From: Bicyclus anynana
Taxonomy: Eukaryota > Arthropoda > Insecta > Lepidoptera > Nymphalidae
Direction of reading: 5' to 3'
Length of the DNA stretch: 64,000 nt
NCBI RefSeq assembly: GCF_947172395.1
Contig: NC_069099.1
Coordinates: forward strand, 13,149,740-13,213,739
Shown: positions 1-9,612 of the stretch, piece by piece
How the letters are laid out: the number at the start of each line of letters is the position of its first letter
How positions within the stretch are numbered: position 1 is the first letter of the stretch
Position numbers and translations under genes: made by a program
Notes under the pieces: model-generated
What the model was told of the DNA's origin: nothing
What the model saw: only the letters and a program-made list of their open reading frames with translations
Databases searched by the model: none

Positions 1-255
1 ACCCCTGCCTTCGATTCGGAGGACGTAGCTTCGAATCCGGTCCGGGCATTCACCTCCAACTTTTCAGGTATGTGCATTTTAAGAAATATCACATGTCTCA
101 AAGGGTGAATGAAAAACATCTCATGGAAGCCTGAGAATTTACTTGATTTTTTAGGTGTGTAAAGTCTACCAATCCGCATTGGGCCAGCGTAGGGAAACCT
201 AATCGCTCTGATTCTGAGAGAAGATTCATAATCAACAGTGAGCCGAATATGGGTT
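1..255 (+). mobile_element. SINE-B copy, 5' end cut by window edge
   Basis: tRNA-derived SINE. A B-box-like GCTTCGAATCC lies near the left edge. It is followed by the family body (CACCTCCAACTTTTCAG, then AAGAAATATCACATGTCTCA) and the 3' end GTGAGCCGAATATGGGTT. The copy is diverged, and its tail runs straight into an antisense RTE fragment. Confidence 0.85.
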
Positions 256-620
256 CATTATTATCGTCATGTCAGACAATTCGCGTCCATTGCAGGACAT
301 AGGCCTTTTGTAAGGACTTCCAAACATCACGATACTGAGCCGCCTGCATCCAGCGAATCCCTGCAACTCGCTTGATGTCGACAATCACGGGGGGTGGGGG
401 AGGGGGGAGGGGGGGGGGGCAACTCTTCAACTCGGGACCCCAACGGCCATCGGCTCTTCAAACTGTGTACCCCACCCGTTGCCATTTCAGCTTCGCGATA
501 CGTAAAGCTATGTCGGTGACTTTAGTTCTTCTGCGGATGTCCTTATTTCTGATTCGATCACAAAGATACTCAAGCATAGCTCGTTCCATCGCCCGCTGTG
601 TGACTCTGAGCCTTCTATAT
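256..620 (-). mobile_element. RTE LINE 3'-end fragment
   Basis: Reverse complement of the last ~370 bp of the RTE element at 15328-18563, covering the C-terminal part of its reading frame (region corresponding to 18180-18545). The segment matching the GRPPTRW coding region is replaced by a guanine run (389-419). A dead 5'-truncated copy. Confidence 0.85.
389..419 (+). repeat. G-run tract, quadruplex-capable
   Basis: 31 bases, all G except three (GGGGGG-T-GGGGG-A-GGGGGG-A-GGGGGGGGGGG). Four runs of five or more G with one-base loops fit a G-quadruplex motif. It sits inside an RTE fragment whose other copies have a mixed GC-rich sequence here. Confidence 0.9.
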
Positions 621-1065
621 AATTCTAATATGGGTTGTTAACGCTGAAATCAATGAAATCCGAGGCTCTCTTATCTCATCGGTTATAAGCCAAAGCTTTT
701 CAAAGTACGTCATACACGTCAATGCGTCAAATAAAATCAATTCCACCACAAACAATCAATAAATAATTGACAGCAAACAGAAAACTCAGTAATCCGAGCT
801 CATTCCTCAGCTCCTAACTCAATAACACTTCCCTCTTTTAATTGCGGTCCAATGAAGCGAAACTAATGCCACCCTCTGGAAAAGTTTGCGACCCTCTCGC
901 CATTCAATCAATAAACCTTTACTAGTGACCTTAGCGTGTTTTCCTTTTAGGACACTCAGCACAAATGTTTTTTTTTTTTTGTCTTGACAAGGTTTTAGTT
1001 ACGACTTTGCTCCATGTAATAAAATAAATCGTCATCATCAACCAACCCATATTTGGCTTACTTAC

Positions 1066-1367
1066 TTACTCAATGGATATGACCTCTGCCTTCGATTCCG
1101 GAGGGTGTGGGTTCGAATCCCGTCCGGGGCATGCACCTCCAACTTTTCAGTTGTGTGCATTTTAAGAAATATCTCGTGTCTCAAACAATGTATTATAAAC
1201 ATCGTTAGGAAACCTGCATACCAGAGAATTTTCTTAATTCTCTGCGTGTGTGAAGTCTGCCAATCCGCATTGGGTTAGCGTGGTGGACTATCGGCCTAAC
1301 CCCTCTCATTCTGAAAAGAGACTCGAGTTCAGCAGTGAGCCGTATATGGGTTGGTAATGATGATGAT
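1066..1367 (+). mobile_element. SINE-B copy
   Basis: Near full length: head with GGATATGACCTCTGCC and B box GGTTCGAATCC, body, and 3' end GTATATGGGTTGGTAATGATGATGAT. A minus-strand scrap of the same 3' end lies at 1029-1058. The copy is tail-to-tail with the next element. Confidence 0.9.
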
Positions 1368-1639
1368 TTGGCTTACTGTTAAGTTCCAGTCTCGTCTCAG
1401 AATAAGAGGAGTTAGGCTAATCCACCACGCAGGCCCAAAGCGGATTGGCATTGACTTCACACACGTAGAAAACTAAATAATTTCTCAGGTATCCAGATTT
1501 CCTCACGACCTTCACCGTTTGAGACACGTGATATTTTTTTTAAATGACTGAAAAATTGGAGATGCATGCAGCGGATTGGATTCTAACCTACGCCCTCCGA
1601 ATCGAACGCACTGGTCGTGTCCACTAGGCTATTACGGTT
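1368..1639 (-). mobile_element. SINE-B copy, inverted
   Basis: Diverged SINE-B on the minus strand: body motif GCGGATTGGCATTGACTTCACA, then GTTTGAGACACGTGATA, ending with a head-like CCACTAGGCTATTACGG. With the preceding copy it forms a tail-to-tail inverted pair of about 570 bp. Confidence 0.85.
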
Positions 1640-1856
1640 CTTACAATGACAATGAGATACTATGTTATTAAATAATTTGTTAAGATCATTAATTCCACAT
1701 TGTATTCAGTCAGTAAGGATCGGATCAATCAGAGGATGTGGGTTTGATTCCTGCCCGCAATACTATTGCTGCCACTCCTAGTCCTATCACAGTTTTAACT
1801 AGTTATCTAAAGCGGATTTTAATATATGTATTCCCCATATAGATTAAATTAAAACA

Positions 1857-1865
<9 letters not shown>

Positions 1866-1910
<45 letters not shown>
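1866..1910. repeat. (AT)n microsatellite
   Basis: Uninterrupted AT dinucleotide run of about 22 units, immediately upstream of a LINE-E 3' end. Confidence 0.95.
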
Positions 1911-1917
<7 letters not shown>

Positions 1918-2095
1918 CCTTGGCTGGGTTTGTTGTGGGCTCTTCTCGGATCGTTTGGAACCCTCGTAACTTTAATTTTAAGTTTTCGACTTTACTTACC
2001 ACCATAAAATTAAATTAAATAATGACATAACTTGAAGTTTCTAAAGTGCTTGTAAACTAAGCCGAATTTAAACAAATGAATGTTGCATTTTGATT
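1911..2095 (+). mobile_element. LINE-E 3' UTR fragment
   Basis: Shares TTGTGGGCTCTTCTCGG, GGAACCCTCGTAACTTTAAT and the terminal AGTGCTTGTAAACT...AAATGAAT signature with copies at 19717, 40330 and 51757. No reading frame remains. Probably the 3' untranslated end of a lepidopteran non-LTR retrotransposon; clade not resolved. Confidence 0.65.
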
Positions 2096-2565
2096 TTTTA
2101 AAACTTATAAATAAGTGAATTGATTAAGAACTATTTAATAAAAACGATTTGTTGTTTCAAATATTCACACGCATTAAATTTTATGTTCACAAACAATATA
2201 GAAGCACAATTTAGACACAGTCAAATGTATATGAATGTTTAAAGAAACCATAACAATTTGTTTCAAAACTGCATGCAACACGAACGCTATGACCTTTTGG
2301 GTAAAATGGAATGGCTATGGGACCTAGCATTGACCAAGGTGATCATTGCAATCAAGGTGTCTCGTATAAAAACCATTGAGATTTATGTTAGCGGAATAGG
2401 CTAGCTGACTTTTTTTTTAAATTGTCTTAGGTAAATGGTTCATTAATGTTTTGAGACGTTATAACAAGTATTATATTTAAATTTTTAAATATATTTTTAA
2501 CAATACGAGCCAGAACGCCTGTCGGCCATGATGATCTATATTTCAACTGTTTCATGACGTGACAT

Positions 2566-2639
2566 GAATTTGTTACAGTGACGTCACTATAACAAATTCC
2601 ACGTTTAGGTTTACATCAAGTAACATTGTGACGTCACAA
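2566..2639. promoter_or_regulatory. Two CRE-centred palindromes
   Basis: 2566-2599 is a 34-bp near-perfect palindrome (one mismatched pair) centred on TGACGTCA at 2579-2586. 2626-2639 is a perfect 14-bp palindrome TTGTGACGTCACAA with the same core. TGACGTCA is the consensus cAMP-response element bound by CREB/ATF bZIP dimers. A third ATGACGTGACA lies just upstream. Function is inferred only. Confidence 0.4.
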
Positions 2640-2964
2640 AATGGACGACAGCGTTTATGACGTTTGCAAAATTGCATGATTTTTAAATTAGGTTTTATAA
2701 GAAATTCTTAATTTTATTAATTGATAGCCTAAAGTAGTAAAGTGGCATTTAGACCAGGCAGTCAATAAAACTGATACAAAGCATTGTGTCAGCCCATAAT
2801 ATGCTCGACACCAAAGAAGGTAGAGTACATAACAAAAGAATGAACCAATGAACCTCCTGGCAACATGCTGAATAATAATCTGCATACTTTTTTGAGTACA
2901 AAACTGTAAGCAGAATGCGGTCCTCGGATTATGTACACTCTATAACACACAGCGCCTGGTCTAA

Positions 2965-3206
2965 CTAGTAAGTAAGCATGATGAAAAATCGACACCCCTT
3001 TCGGTTTCTACACGACATTGTTCCGGAACGCTAAATCGCGTGGCGGTACGTCTTTGTCGGTAGGGTGGTAACTAGCCACGGCCGAAGCCTCCCACCAGCC
3101 AGACCCGGACCAATTAAGAAAACCTCAATCGGCCCAGCCGGGGATAGAACCCAGGACCTCCGTCTAGTAAATCCACCACGCATACCACTGCGCCACAGAG
3201 GCCGTC
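2965..3206 (-). mobile_element. SINE-A copy, lacking 3' tail
   Basis: Minus-strand SINE-A: middle block CTAGCCACGGCCGAAGCCTC, B box as GGGGATAGAACCCAGGACC (complement), and head ending CACTGCGCCACAGAGGCC. The last ~90 bp and the A tail are absent. Confidence 0.9.
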
Positions 3207-3234
3207 AAAAGCGCTGTCTGAAAAGATACAGCCC

Positions 3235-3370
3235 TTCAGTTTAATCAGTGCTGCGATCGATGTCCGTCTGTCTCAAGAGGGCCGTCGTGAGAGGAATGCG
3301 GTCCAGACGCGCCGGAAGCTGTCGGGAGCAGACATTCGTTGCCACCTTCCGGTTCAATTTTGAGATTTCA
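3235..3370. other. CpG-rich unique segment
   Basis: A compact GC- and CpG-rich block between a SINE-A copy and AT-rich DNA. Two plus-strand frames are open across most of it, one starting with ATG at about 3260, but no product is recognised. It could be an untranslated exon, a promoter fragment or an old repeat. Confidence 0.25.
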
Positions 3371-3658
3371 TTACAGTTTTCGTGCTCTCCACTTAAGTAC
3401 TGACGGTAATCGAATTACTGAGATTGATTGTTTGATATGTTAATTATTGTTATGTAATTTTACTGGCATAAAATGATTTTCAATAAAAAAGCTCTGGTCT
3501 CTGGAAGTCTCTGGAAGCTCGACAGAAGTGATAACTTATACCTACTGCTGCGAGAAAGGGAAACCAGCCAGAGTGGCACCGTAACGCATTACGTTCCCAT
3601 AAGAAGTTATAACTTCCAAAACTTGGCTGGCTGTAGAAATGGCTTTCATAAACTGTCA

Positions 3659-3842
3659 TCATAATATAATATACATAATAATTAGCGGTTTTTTTGAAGT
3701 TTTTAAGGGTTTTCTGTTATTCAGTACGGTAGGCTTAGAATAATAATGTTTGGTGTCAGTATAGAGTAAAGATGTGGTCTTTAAAAGCACCGTGGTGAAG
3801 CCGGTGAAACCCATAAAAACGTCACCCGTCTCCTTGACATCT
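3659..3842 (-). CDS. Possible exon, unknown protein
   Basis: The minus strand has TTTGTATGCAG followed by an open frame to a TGA at 3659-3661. The first ~30 codons (VKETGDVFMGFTGFTTVLLK onward) use GC-ending codons and include a hydrophobic stretch; the rest turns Lys/Ile-rich as if running into intron or UTR. The polypyrimidine tract is weak and no donor is convincing. Could be chance. No family recognised. Confidence 0.2.
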
Positions 3843-4017
3843 GCATACAAACTTTTTACATAATTTGTATTTCAAAATTTTATACTAACAACAATTAATT
3901 AATATAATTATCAATAATTACCAATTAAAAATACTCCATCTTATTTCCTTAGTTTTTGTTAATTTAATTAATTGAATAATATTTATTGAAAATTACTGAT
4001 GTGACGCTTCGTGTCGT

Positions 4018-4135
4018 CATCATCATCATCATTATCAGCCGATGGACGTCCACTGCTGGACCTCCATGGACCTCGAAGCACAACGGTCTCGAGCCGCCAG
4101 CATCCAGCGGTTTCCTGCAATCCGCTACTTTCCTG
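4018..4135 (-). mobile_element. RTE LINE 3'-end fragment
   Basis: Antisense copy of the terminal ~110 bp of the RTE family. It starts with a (CAT)n tail and CAGCCGATGGACGTCCACTG, the complement of the QWTSIG-stop coding end, then GAGCCGCCAGCATCCAGCGG. Confidence 0.8.
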
Positions 4136-4259
4136 ATCTACGCCCTCAACCGGAATGTACGCGAGTAAAACCGCAAGCTGTCGCTAGTCGGACATACAAG
4201 CAAAATGCTCACGTTAAAAATGTTTTTATCATTCTCAAAATCAATACTAATTGTTAAAG

Positions 4260-4480
4260 TAATCATATTCGGCTCAGTGCTGAGCTTGAATCTCAGAGTT
4301 AGAGGGGTTAGGCCAATAGACCACCATGCGTGCCCAATGCGGATTGGCAGACTTCACACACGCAGAGAATTAAGAAAATTGTCTGGTATGTAGATTTCCT
4401 CACGATGTTATGTGCATGAATTCAAACCCACACCCTCTGGAATCGGAGACAGAGGTCATATCCACTGGGCTATCACGATT
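4260..4480 (-). mobile_element. SINE-B copy with internal deletion
   Basis: Has the 3' end (ATATTCGGCTCAGTGCTGAG), the GCCCAATGCGGATTGGCAGAC block and the head (TCATATCCACTGGGCTATCAC), but lacks about 80 bp of the middle (the CCTTCACCGTTTGAGACAC block). Confidence 0.85.
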
Positions 4481-4721
4481 ATAGTAATACTAAGGTTCAA
4501 TACCAGTATTATTCGTGACGCTGCCGGTTTTCAACTTTTATGTTATCTTCAAATAATTAGGTAGATAGATAGGTTTGACCGTGTCTAAACTTGTGATGGA
4601 TACTTGGAAAACCTATTAGCAGAAGACGTAAAGTTTTATCGTTTCATCATGAGCGTGTGAATTTCTAAACGACAATTTTTTAAACGGAGCGAGGAGCAAA
4701 AAAAGTGAAGTAAATTTTTAT

Positions 4722-5030
4722 CTTCGTCATCACATCGTTAGCAACCCATTTTCGGATCACTGTTGATCACGAGTTTCCTGTCGGAATGAGAGAGGTTAGG
4801 CCTATAGTCCACCATGCTGGCCGAAGGCGAATTGGCAGACTTCACACACGTAGAGAAAATTCTCAGGTATGCACTGTGCAGGTTTCCTAACGATCTTTTT
4901 CCTTCACCGTTTGAGACATGTGATATTTAATTTCTTAAAATGCACACAACTGAAAAGTTGGAGGTACATGCTCCGGACCGGATTCGAATCTACTCCCACC
5001 GAATCAAAGGCAAAAGTCATATTATCCACG
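4722..5030 (-). mobile_element. SINE-B copy
   Basis: Near-full-length minus-strand copy, from a degenerate (GAT)n tail through TTCACACACGTAGAG, CTTCACCGTTTGAGACATG and AACTGAAAAGTTGGAGGT to a decayed head. Confidence 0.85.
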
Positions 5031-5251
5031 AATGTTTTAAGGAGATTAGATGTGATTTATTTTTTATAATTACAAATAAACTAATCGACTGATTTTAGAA
5101 ATTCTTTATGATAATTTAGCTTTTCTATATCAGTGAGCTACATACTGAACCGATTTTGTATTTTTACCAATAGAAAGGCACGTTATTTTTGAGTGTGATA
5201 GTGTTTTATCTCCGTGTTTACACTCTTTGTGTTTGTTATTATACTTACCCA

Positions 5252-5447
5252 TCTCTACTAATATTATAGAGAGGAAAGATTTGATTGTTTGTTTGTTTGC
5301 ATTGCTGCTGTGAAACAACTGAATCGATTTGAAAAATTCTTTCACTGTTAGGAAGCTACACTATCCCCGAAAGCTAAAGATATATTTTATCCCCATATTT
5401 CTACGGAAACGGGAACCACGCGGGCGGAACCGCGCGGCGTCGGCTTG
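5252..5447 (+). mobile_element. Hel-1 Helitron, degenerate 3' end
   Basis: Starts A|TCTCTACTAATATTATAGAG. Body motif GAATCGATTTGAAAAATTCT. Ends with the family hairpin CGCGGGCGGAACCGCG and CTTG in place of CTAG. About 196 bp, no coding capacity, so non-autonomous. Confidence 0.75.
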
Positions 5448-6094
5448 TTAAATTATAAAAATGAACATAAATCAATTACATCATTTAACTGATATTTTTG
5501 AATTGTGGTCAAACGCTTTATCACGACGAAACCATTGCGCGTCTTAAAATGTGCGGAATAACCATAAAAGTGGGAAAATCCTTTGGCATTCGGCTAAACG
5601 TGTGCGAACTTCCAAGCAATTAAGCGCGACACAAGGAAAGTCGAAGAAAACCCGGCCACTTGCTGTCACGGAGTAAATCGAGTCAGGTGGAAAACGCTTC
5701 GAGAGCACACCGCACACATATACGAGCGGATAGCGGAAAGCGTTTTCTTTTTAAAGATTTACCAACCTTGAGAAAGAGGCAAAAATACTACCTTTAAAAT
5801 TAATTTACCTTTTAAAGATTTTTAGAATCTATACTTAATATTATAAGTAGTAGTTTCTCGGACGATCTCAGCTAGAAAGAGCTCTACAATATAAAAATAT
5901 ACAAAAAATCTATATTTATTTTAAATAATGAATTAATAACTACAGAATAAACAAAGTTGCTTACACTAATTTATAAATCGAGAACTGCTACACCGATTTT
6001 GATGATATTTGATGTGTTACATTTTTGAAAACATTGAAAAAACTCAAGAAAAAAATCTGTGAACAAAAATCGATTTCTCGATTTTGCAAATAAC
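5448..6094. other. Unique DNA, CpG-rich patch 5580-5750
   Basis: No recognisable repeat. 5580-5750 is clearly more GC/CpG-rich than its surroundings and is stop-rich in every frame checked. The rest is AT-rich. Confidence 0.4.
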
Positions 6095-6203
6095 TGGCCT
6101 ATTCACTATTTTGGTCTTTATTATCAACCTATTAAAATAGACATCAAATCAATTGACATTTCGTATATGTCAACTAGCAAACGTCAAAGATAGTGAATTA
6201 GCA
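6095..6203. mobile_element. MITE-F copy, internally deleted
   Basis: Left end TGGCCTATTCACTATTTTGG, right end GATAGTGAATTAGCA (decayed complement). Same family as 20634-20820 and 46699-46886. Confidence 0.6.
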
Positions 6204-6339
6204 TGCAGGTCGGCTTTCAATATAATAATGAGGTAAACAGGATAATAAAAGTTTACACACAGATAAAGTCGTTTGTATCTAGTAAAATATTATATCTAAT
6301 TTTCTGACAAGACATTATATTTCTTTTTTCTCTTTGCAG

Positions 6340-6526
6340 CATTCAAATCGTTTTTTTTTATTCTTTATCCTACTATGAACACACCGCAACAAAACGCAAG
6401 ACATGTCCTTCAGTCGTTAAGTGATGGGGAGGACACAGGGCCGGATTACGAGCTGACATATTACTATATAAATTACCGCCACATTTGTTATCTCTACGTG
6501 ACTCCAGCTCCAGATATGAGAGTTGG
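6340..6526 (+). CDS. Possible coding exon, unknown protein
   Basis: A strong acceptor-like tract (TTTCTTTTTTCTCTTTGCAG) ends at 6339. An ATG at 6375 opens a 51-codon frame (MNTPQQNARHVLQSLSDGED, then a Tyr-rich segment), stopping at TAA 6528-6530. A possible donor GG|GTAACA lies at 6526/6527 just before the stop. Base composition is GC-richer than the flanks. No family recognised; could be a first coding exon, a short ORF in a non-coding RNA, or chance. Confidence 0.3.
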
Positions 6527-6530
6527 GTAA

Positions 6531-7296
6531 CAAGATTTTCCTTTTGTTTTCCTCTGGTTATTTATTTTGTAAATAATTACAGTATTTGAAGGTAAATATT
6601 ATTTTGTTAATTTTCAAGTGATTATCACTTGAAGTTGAATGTCATGATTAAAAAAAAAGGGTCATTTGTTTACTTTAAGTTATTTTCATTAAATAATTAA
6701 GGTCTATAATTTAAATATTATTACGTTTTAAGACATTTGATAATTTTACCCCTTAACGGGTTATAATCGAACCCGAAGTCCAGTAGGTCCGTTTCCCATG
6801 CCGTTGGACTTTTGCCCTATATAGCGACCTCTAGCACAAACTTTCGTTTAGTTTGAGGGAAAAGTGGAATTTTGGGTGTGTTTATGAACGTATAACCATA
6901 GCTTTGCAAATTCGTTCTTAACACTCCCGGTGGTCCGGGTTGCGCGCACGACTTCATACCCGCGCAGTCCTTCCCCCCCATCGCCCGCATATCATGGGAA
7001 TGTCATCAAAGAACTTGCCAAGCTATAATATTAATTATTAAACTGAATCAGTTTAACTAAGTCAATGTTAGTTCAACTAACTCTTAAGTCCGTCCTACGT
7101 CAGGGACATATGGCGTGACATCGGGAATTCGCCGCGTGCGAGCACGGTAATTACAAACGCTTGATAGACGGACAGACCCTTTGTATTCTATATATAGAAT
7201 ATATACCCATAGCTACATACACAGTTTGTCTGATTGCCAATGGTAGAATAACCTTTTTTCTTATTCTATATTTTTATAGTTTTTAAAAGTATATCT
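6531..7296. other. Unique DNA, no gene seen
   Basis: AT-rich with a GC-rich patch at about 6920-7000. No repeat family used in this annotation matches. A palindromic TATATATAGAATATATA lies near 7190. Confidence 0.4.
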
Positions 7297-7409
7297 TTTA
7301 AATAAGACCAATATTCCCATTTCCCTCTGAACGACTGTATTAGGCGGGGATCGAACCACCACCCCGCGGTGATGAGTCCGACCGCTTTGCCGTTGAGCTA
7401 TTGAGGCTA
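7297..7409 (-). mobile_element. SINE-C copy
   Basis: tRNA-headed SINE on the minus strand: head complement TTGAGCTATTGAGGCT, B box as GGGGATCGAACCACC, 3' side AGACCAATATTCCCATTTCC. It lacks the TCTATTGTCGTACCCACTCC block. A body follows the tRNA part, so this is not a tRNA gene. Confidence 0.75.
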
Positions 7410-7459
7410 ATAAATAATAACAGTAATACTGTATAATTATTAATATAGCAAGTTTAAAA

Positions 7460-7564
7460 CTCAATAGCTCGACTGTTAAGCTGAACTTAATTCGGAACAG
7501 AAAGGTCCAAGGTTCGATCCGCGACTGTTGTATTCTTGTCGTACCTACACTTGTCCAGTCTTAA
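7460..7564 (+). mobile_element. SINE-C-related variant
   Basis: CTCAATAGCTCGACTGTTAAG head, B box GGTTCGATCC, then TTGTCGTACC...CAGTCTT as in SINE-C. The anticodon-arm region differs from other copies, suggesting a subfamily. Head-to-head with the preceding minus copy, 50 bp apart. Confidence 0.55.
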
Positions 7565-7625
7565 GTGACCTTCGCGCGACTGATTTGAATCGAGAGAAAC
7601 ATATGATTTTTAGCATGTTTGTTTG

Positions 7626-8043
7626 AGTGCGTGTTGCCAGTGATGACATACGGATCCGAGACTTGGTCGCTGACTATGGGCCTTATTAGAAGGCTCAAAG
7701 TCACTTAGCGGGCGATGGAGCGAGCTATGCTTGGAGTTTCTCTGCGTGATCGAATCAGGAATGAGGAGATCCATAGACGAACCAAAGTCACTGACATAGC
7801 TCAGCGAGTCGCGAAGCTGAAACGGCAATAGGCGGGCCACATAATTCGAAGAGCCGATGGACGTTGGGGTCCCAAGATGCTAGAATGGCGACCCCGCACC
7901 GGAAAGCGCAGTGTTGGGCGACCCCCCACTAGGTGGACCGAGGATATCAAGCAGGTTGCAGGGAACCGCTGGCGGCTCGAGATCGTTGTGCTTGGAGGTC
8001 CATGCAAGAGGCATATGTCCAGCAGTGGACGTCTATCGGCTTA
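7626..8043 (+). mobile_element. RTE LINE 3'-end fragment
   Basis: Covers the C-terminal coding end of RTE, equivalent to 18122-18547 (CVLPVMTYGSETW region through QQWTSIG). In-frame stops, such as TAG in the ..KVT-stop-RAME region, mark it as dead. Truncated at the 5' side. Confidence 0.9.
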
Positions 8044-8059
8044 TAAGGTAAGGTAAGGT

Positions 8060-9612
8060 AGGTATGTTTGTTTCTTACAAACATGCTCCGAAAGTACTTG
8101 ACCGATTTTTTTTTTCATCAAGTAAAAGCTACTTTATCAGTGAGTGAGTTACGCCCGTTTTACCCTTACCGGAGTAGAAAATACACGAATAAAACCGCAG
8201 GGGTTTCGTTAGTAAACTGCTATACCTCCCTTGCGTTGCGAAATAAAATAAGTCGTTATAAAAAACACTAGAGAGGAGACTCGAGCTCAGCAGTGAGCCG
8301 AATATGGGTTGATGACGACGAAAGAACACTAGCAGACTGAAGATAACCTTATCAAACACACGCTAATAATAATGAACTGGCTGGTTATGATGGACAGTCA
8401 GCACTATTTATAGTTTCGCAACGATTCGTGAAGCTTTGCCTAAAGACATTCTGCTAGTATAGACTGAATTTCACACCTTGCGTCGCAAAATCGGATAAAA
8501 ACCCTCGTGATAAAGAACAATCGCCGATTTAAGATAACCTTATCAAACAATACACACGCTAATAATAATGAATGAGCCGGTTATGATGGACAGTCAGCAC
8601 TATTTATAGTTTTGCAACGATTCGTGAAGATTTCGCCTAAAATTTTGTGAGTTTGTGAGTTTGTAAGCTTCTAAGGGTTGCTTTAATTCTTTCATCAATA
8701 GCTAACTACATTATTAGCAAGTAACATAGGCTAAATTTTAACCCTGAATTTTCATAAGAATGGAAACTAAGCAGATAAAACCACGGGGTTCTGTTAGTAG
8801 ACTGACACTCCTCCCTTGCGTCTCGAAGTCGTGATAAAGAACACTCGCAGATTTAAGATAACCTTATCAAACAATACACTCGCTAATAATAATGAATGGG
8901 CCGATTATGATGGACAGTCAGCATTATTTATAGTTTTGCAACGATTCGTGAAGATTTCGCCTAAAATTTTGTGAGTTTATGAATTTGTGAGGTTCTAAAG
9001 TTTGCTTGAATTCTTTCACCAATAGCTACAACTACATTATTAGCAAGTAACATAGGCTAAATTTTACCCCTGAATTCTCATAAGAATGGAAACTAAGCAG
9101 ATAAAACCACGGGGTTCTGTTAGTAGACTGACACTCCTCCCTTGCGTCGCGAAGTCGTGATAAAGAACACTCGCAGATTTAAGATAACCTTATCAAACAA
9201 TACACTCGCTAATAATAATGAATGGGCCGATTATGATGGACAGTCAGCATTATTTATAGTTTTGCAACGATTCGTGAAGATTTCGCCTAAAATTTTGTGA
9301 GTTTATAAATTTGTGAGGTTCTAAAGTTTGCTTGAATTCTTTCACCAATAGCAAACTACATTATTAGCAAGTAACATAGGCTAAATTTTGCCCTTGAATT
9401 CTCATGAGAATGTAAACTAGGCAGATAAAACCGCGGGGTTCTGTTAGTAGACTAACACTCCTCCCTTGCGTCGCGAATTCGTGATAAAGAACACTCGCAG
9501 ATTTAAGATAACCTTATCAAACAATACACTCGCTAATAATAATGAATGGGCCGATTATGATGGACAGTCAGCACTATTTATAGTTTCGCAACGCTTCGTG
9601 ACGATTTTGCCG
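8060..9612 (+). repeat. Tandem array of ~325-bp Helitron-derived units
   Basis: The anchor AGATAACCTTATCAAAC recurs at 8341, 8532, 8856, 9182 and 9506, giving spacings of 191 (shortened unit), 324, 326 and 324. The last unit stops near 9612, and a diverged relative of the unit's second half starts near 8060. Each unit contains CTTTCACCAATAGC...ACATAGGCTAAATTTT...GATAAAACCACGGGG, which parallels the body and 3' end of the local Helitrons. The units are therefore probably tandemly amplified Helitron copies. Short reading frames across it are not coding. Confidence 0.85.
8271..8321 (+). mobile_element. SINE-B 3'-tail fragment
   Basis: Only the last 50 bp of SINE-B (GAGGAGACTCGAGCTCAGCA to GATGACGACGA). 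It interrupts the start of the tandem array. Confidence 0.8.

Noticed and set aside
8341..9612. Regularly spaced repeats considered as a CRISPR-like array
   Set aside because: Units are ~325 bp and nearly identical throughout, with no repeat-spacer alternation, in a eukaryotic genome.
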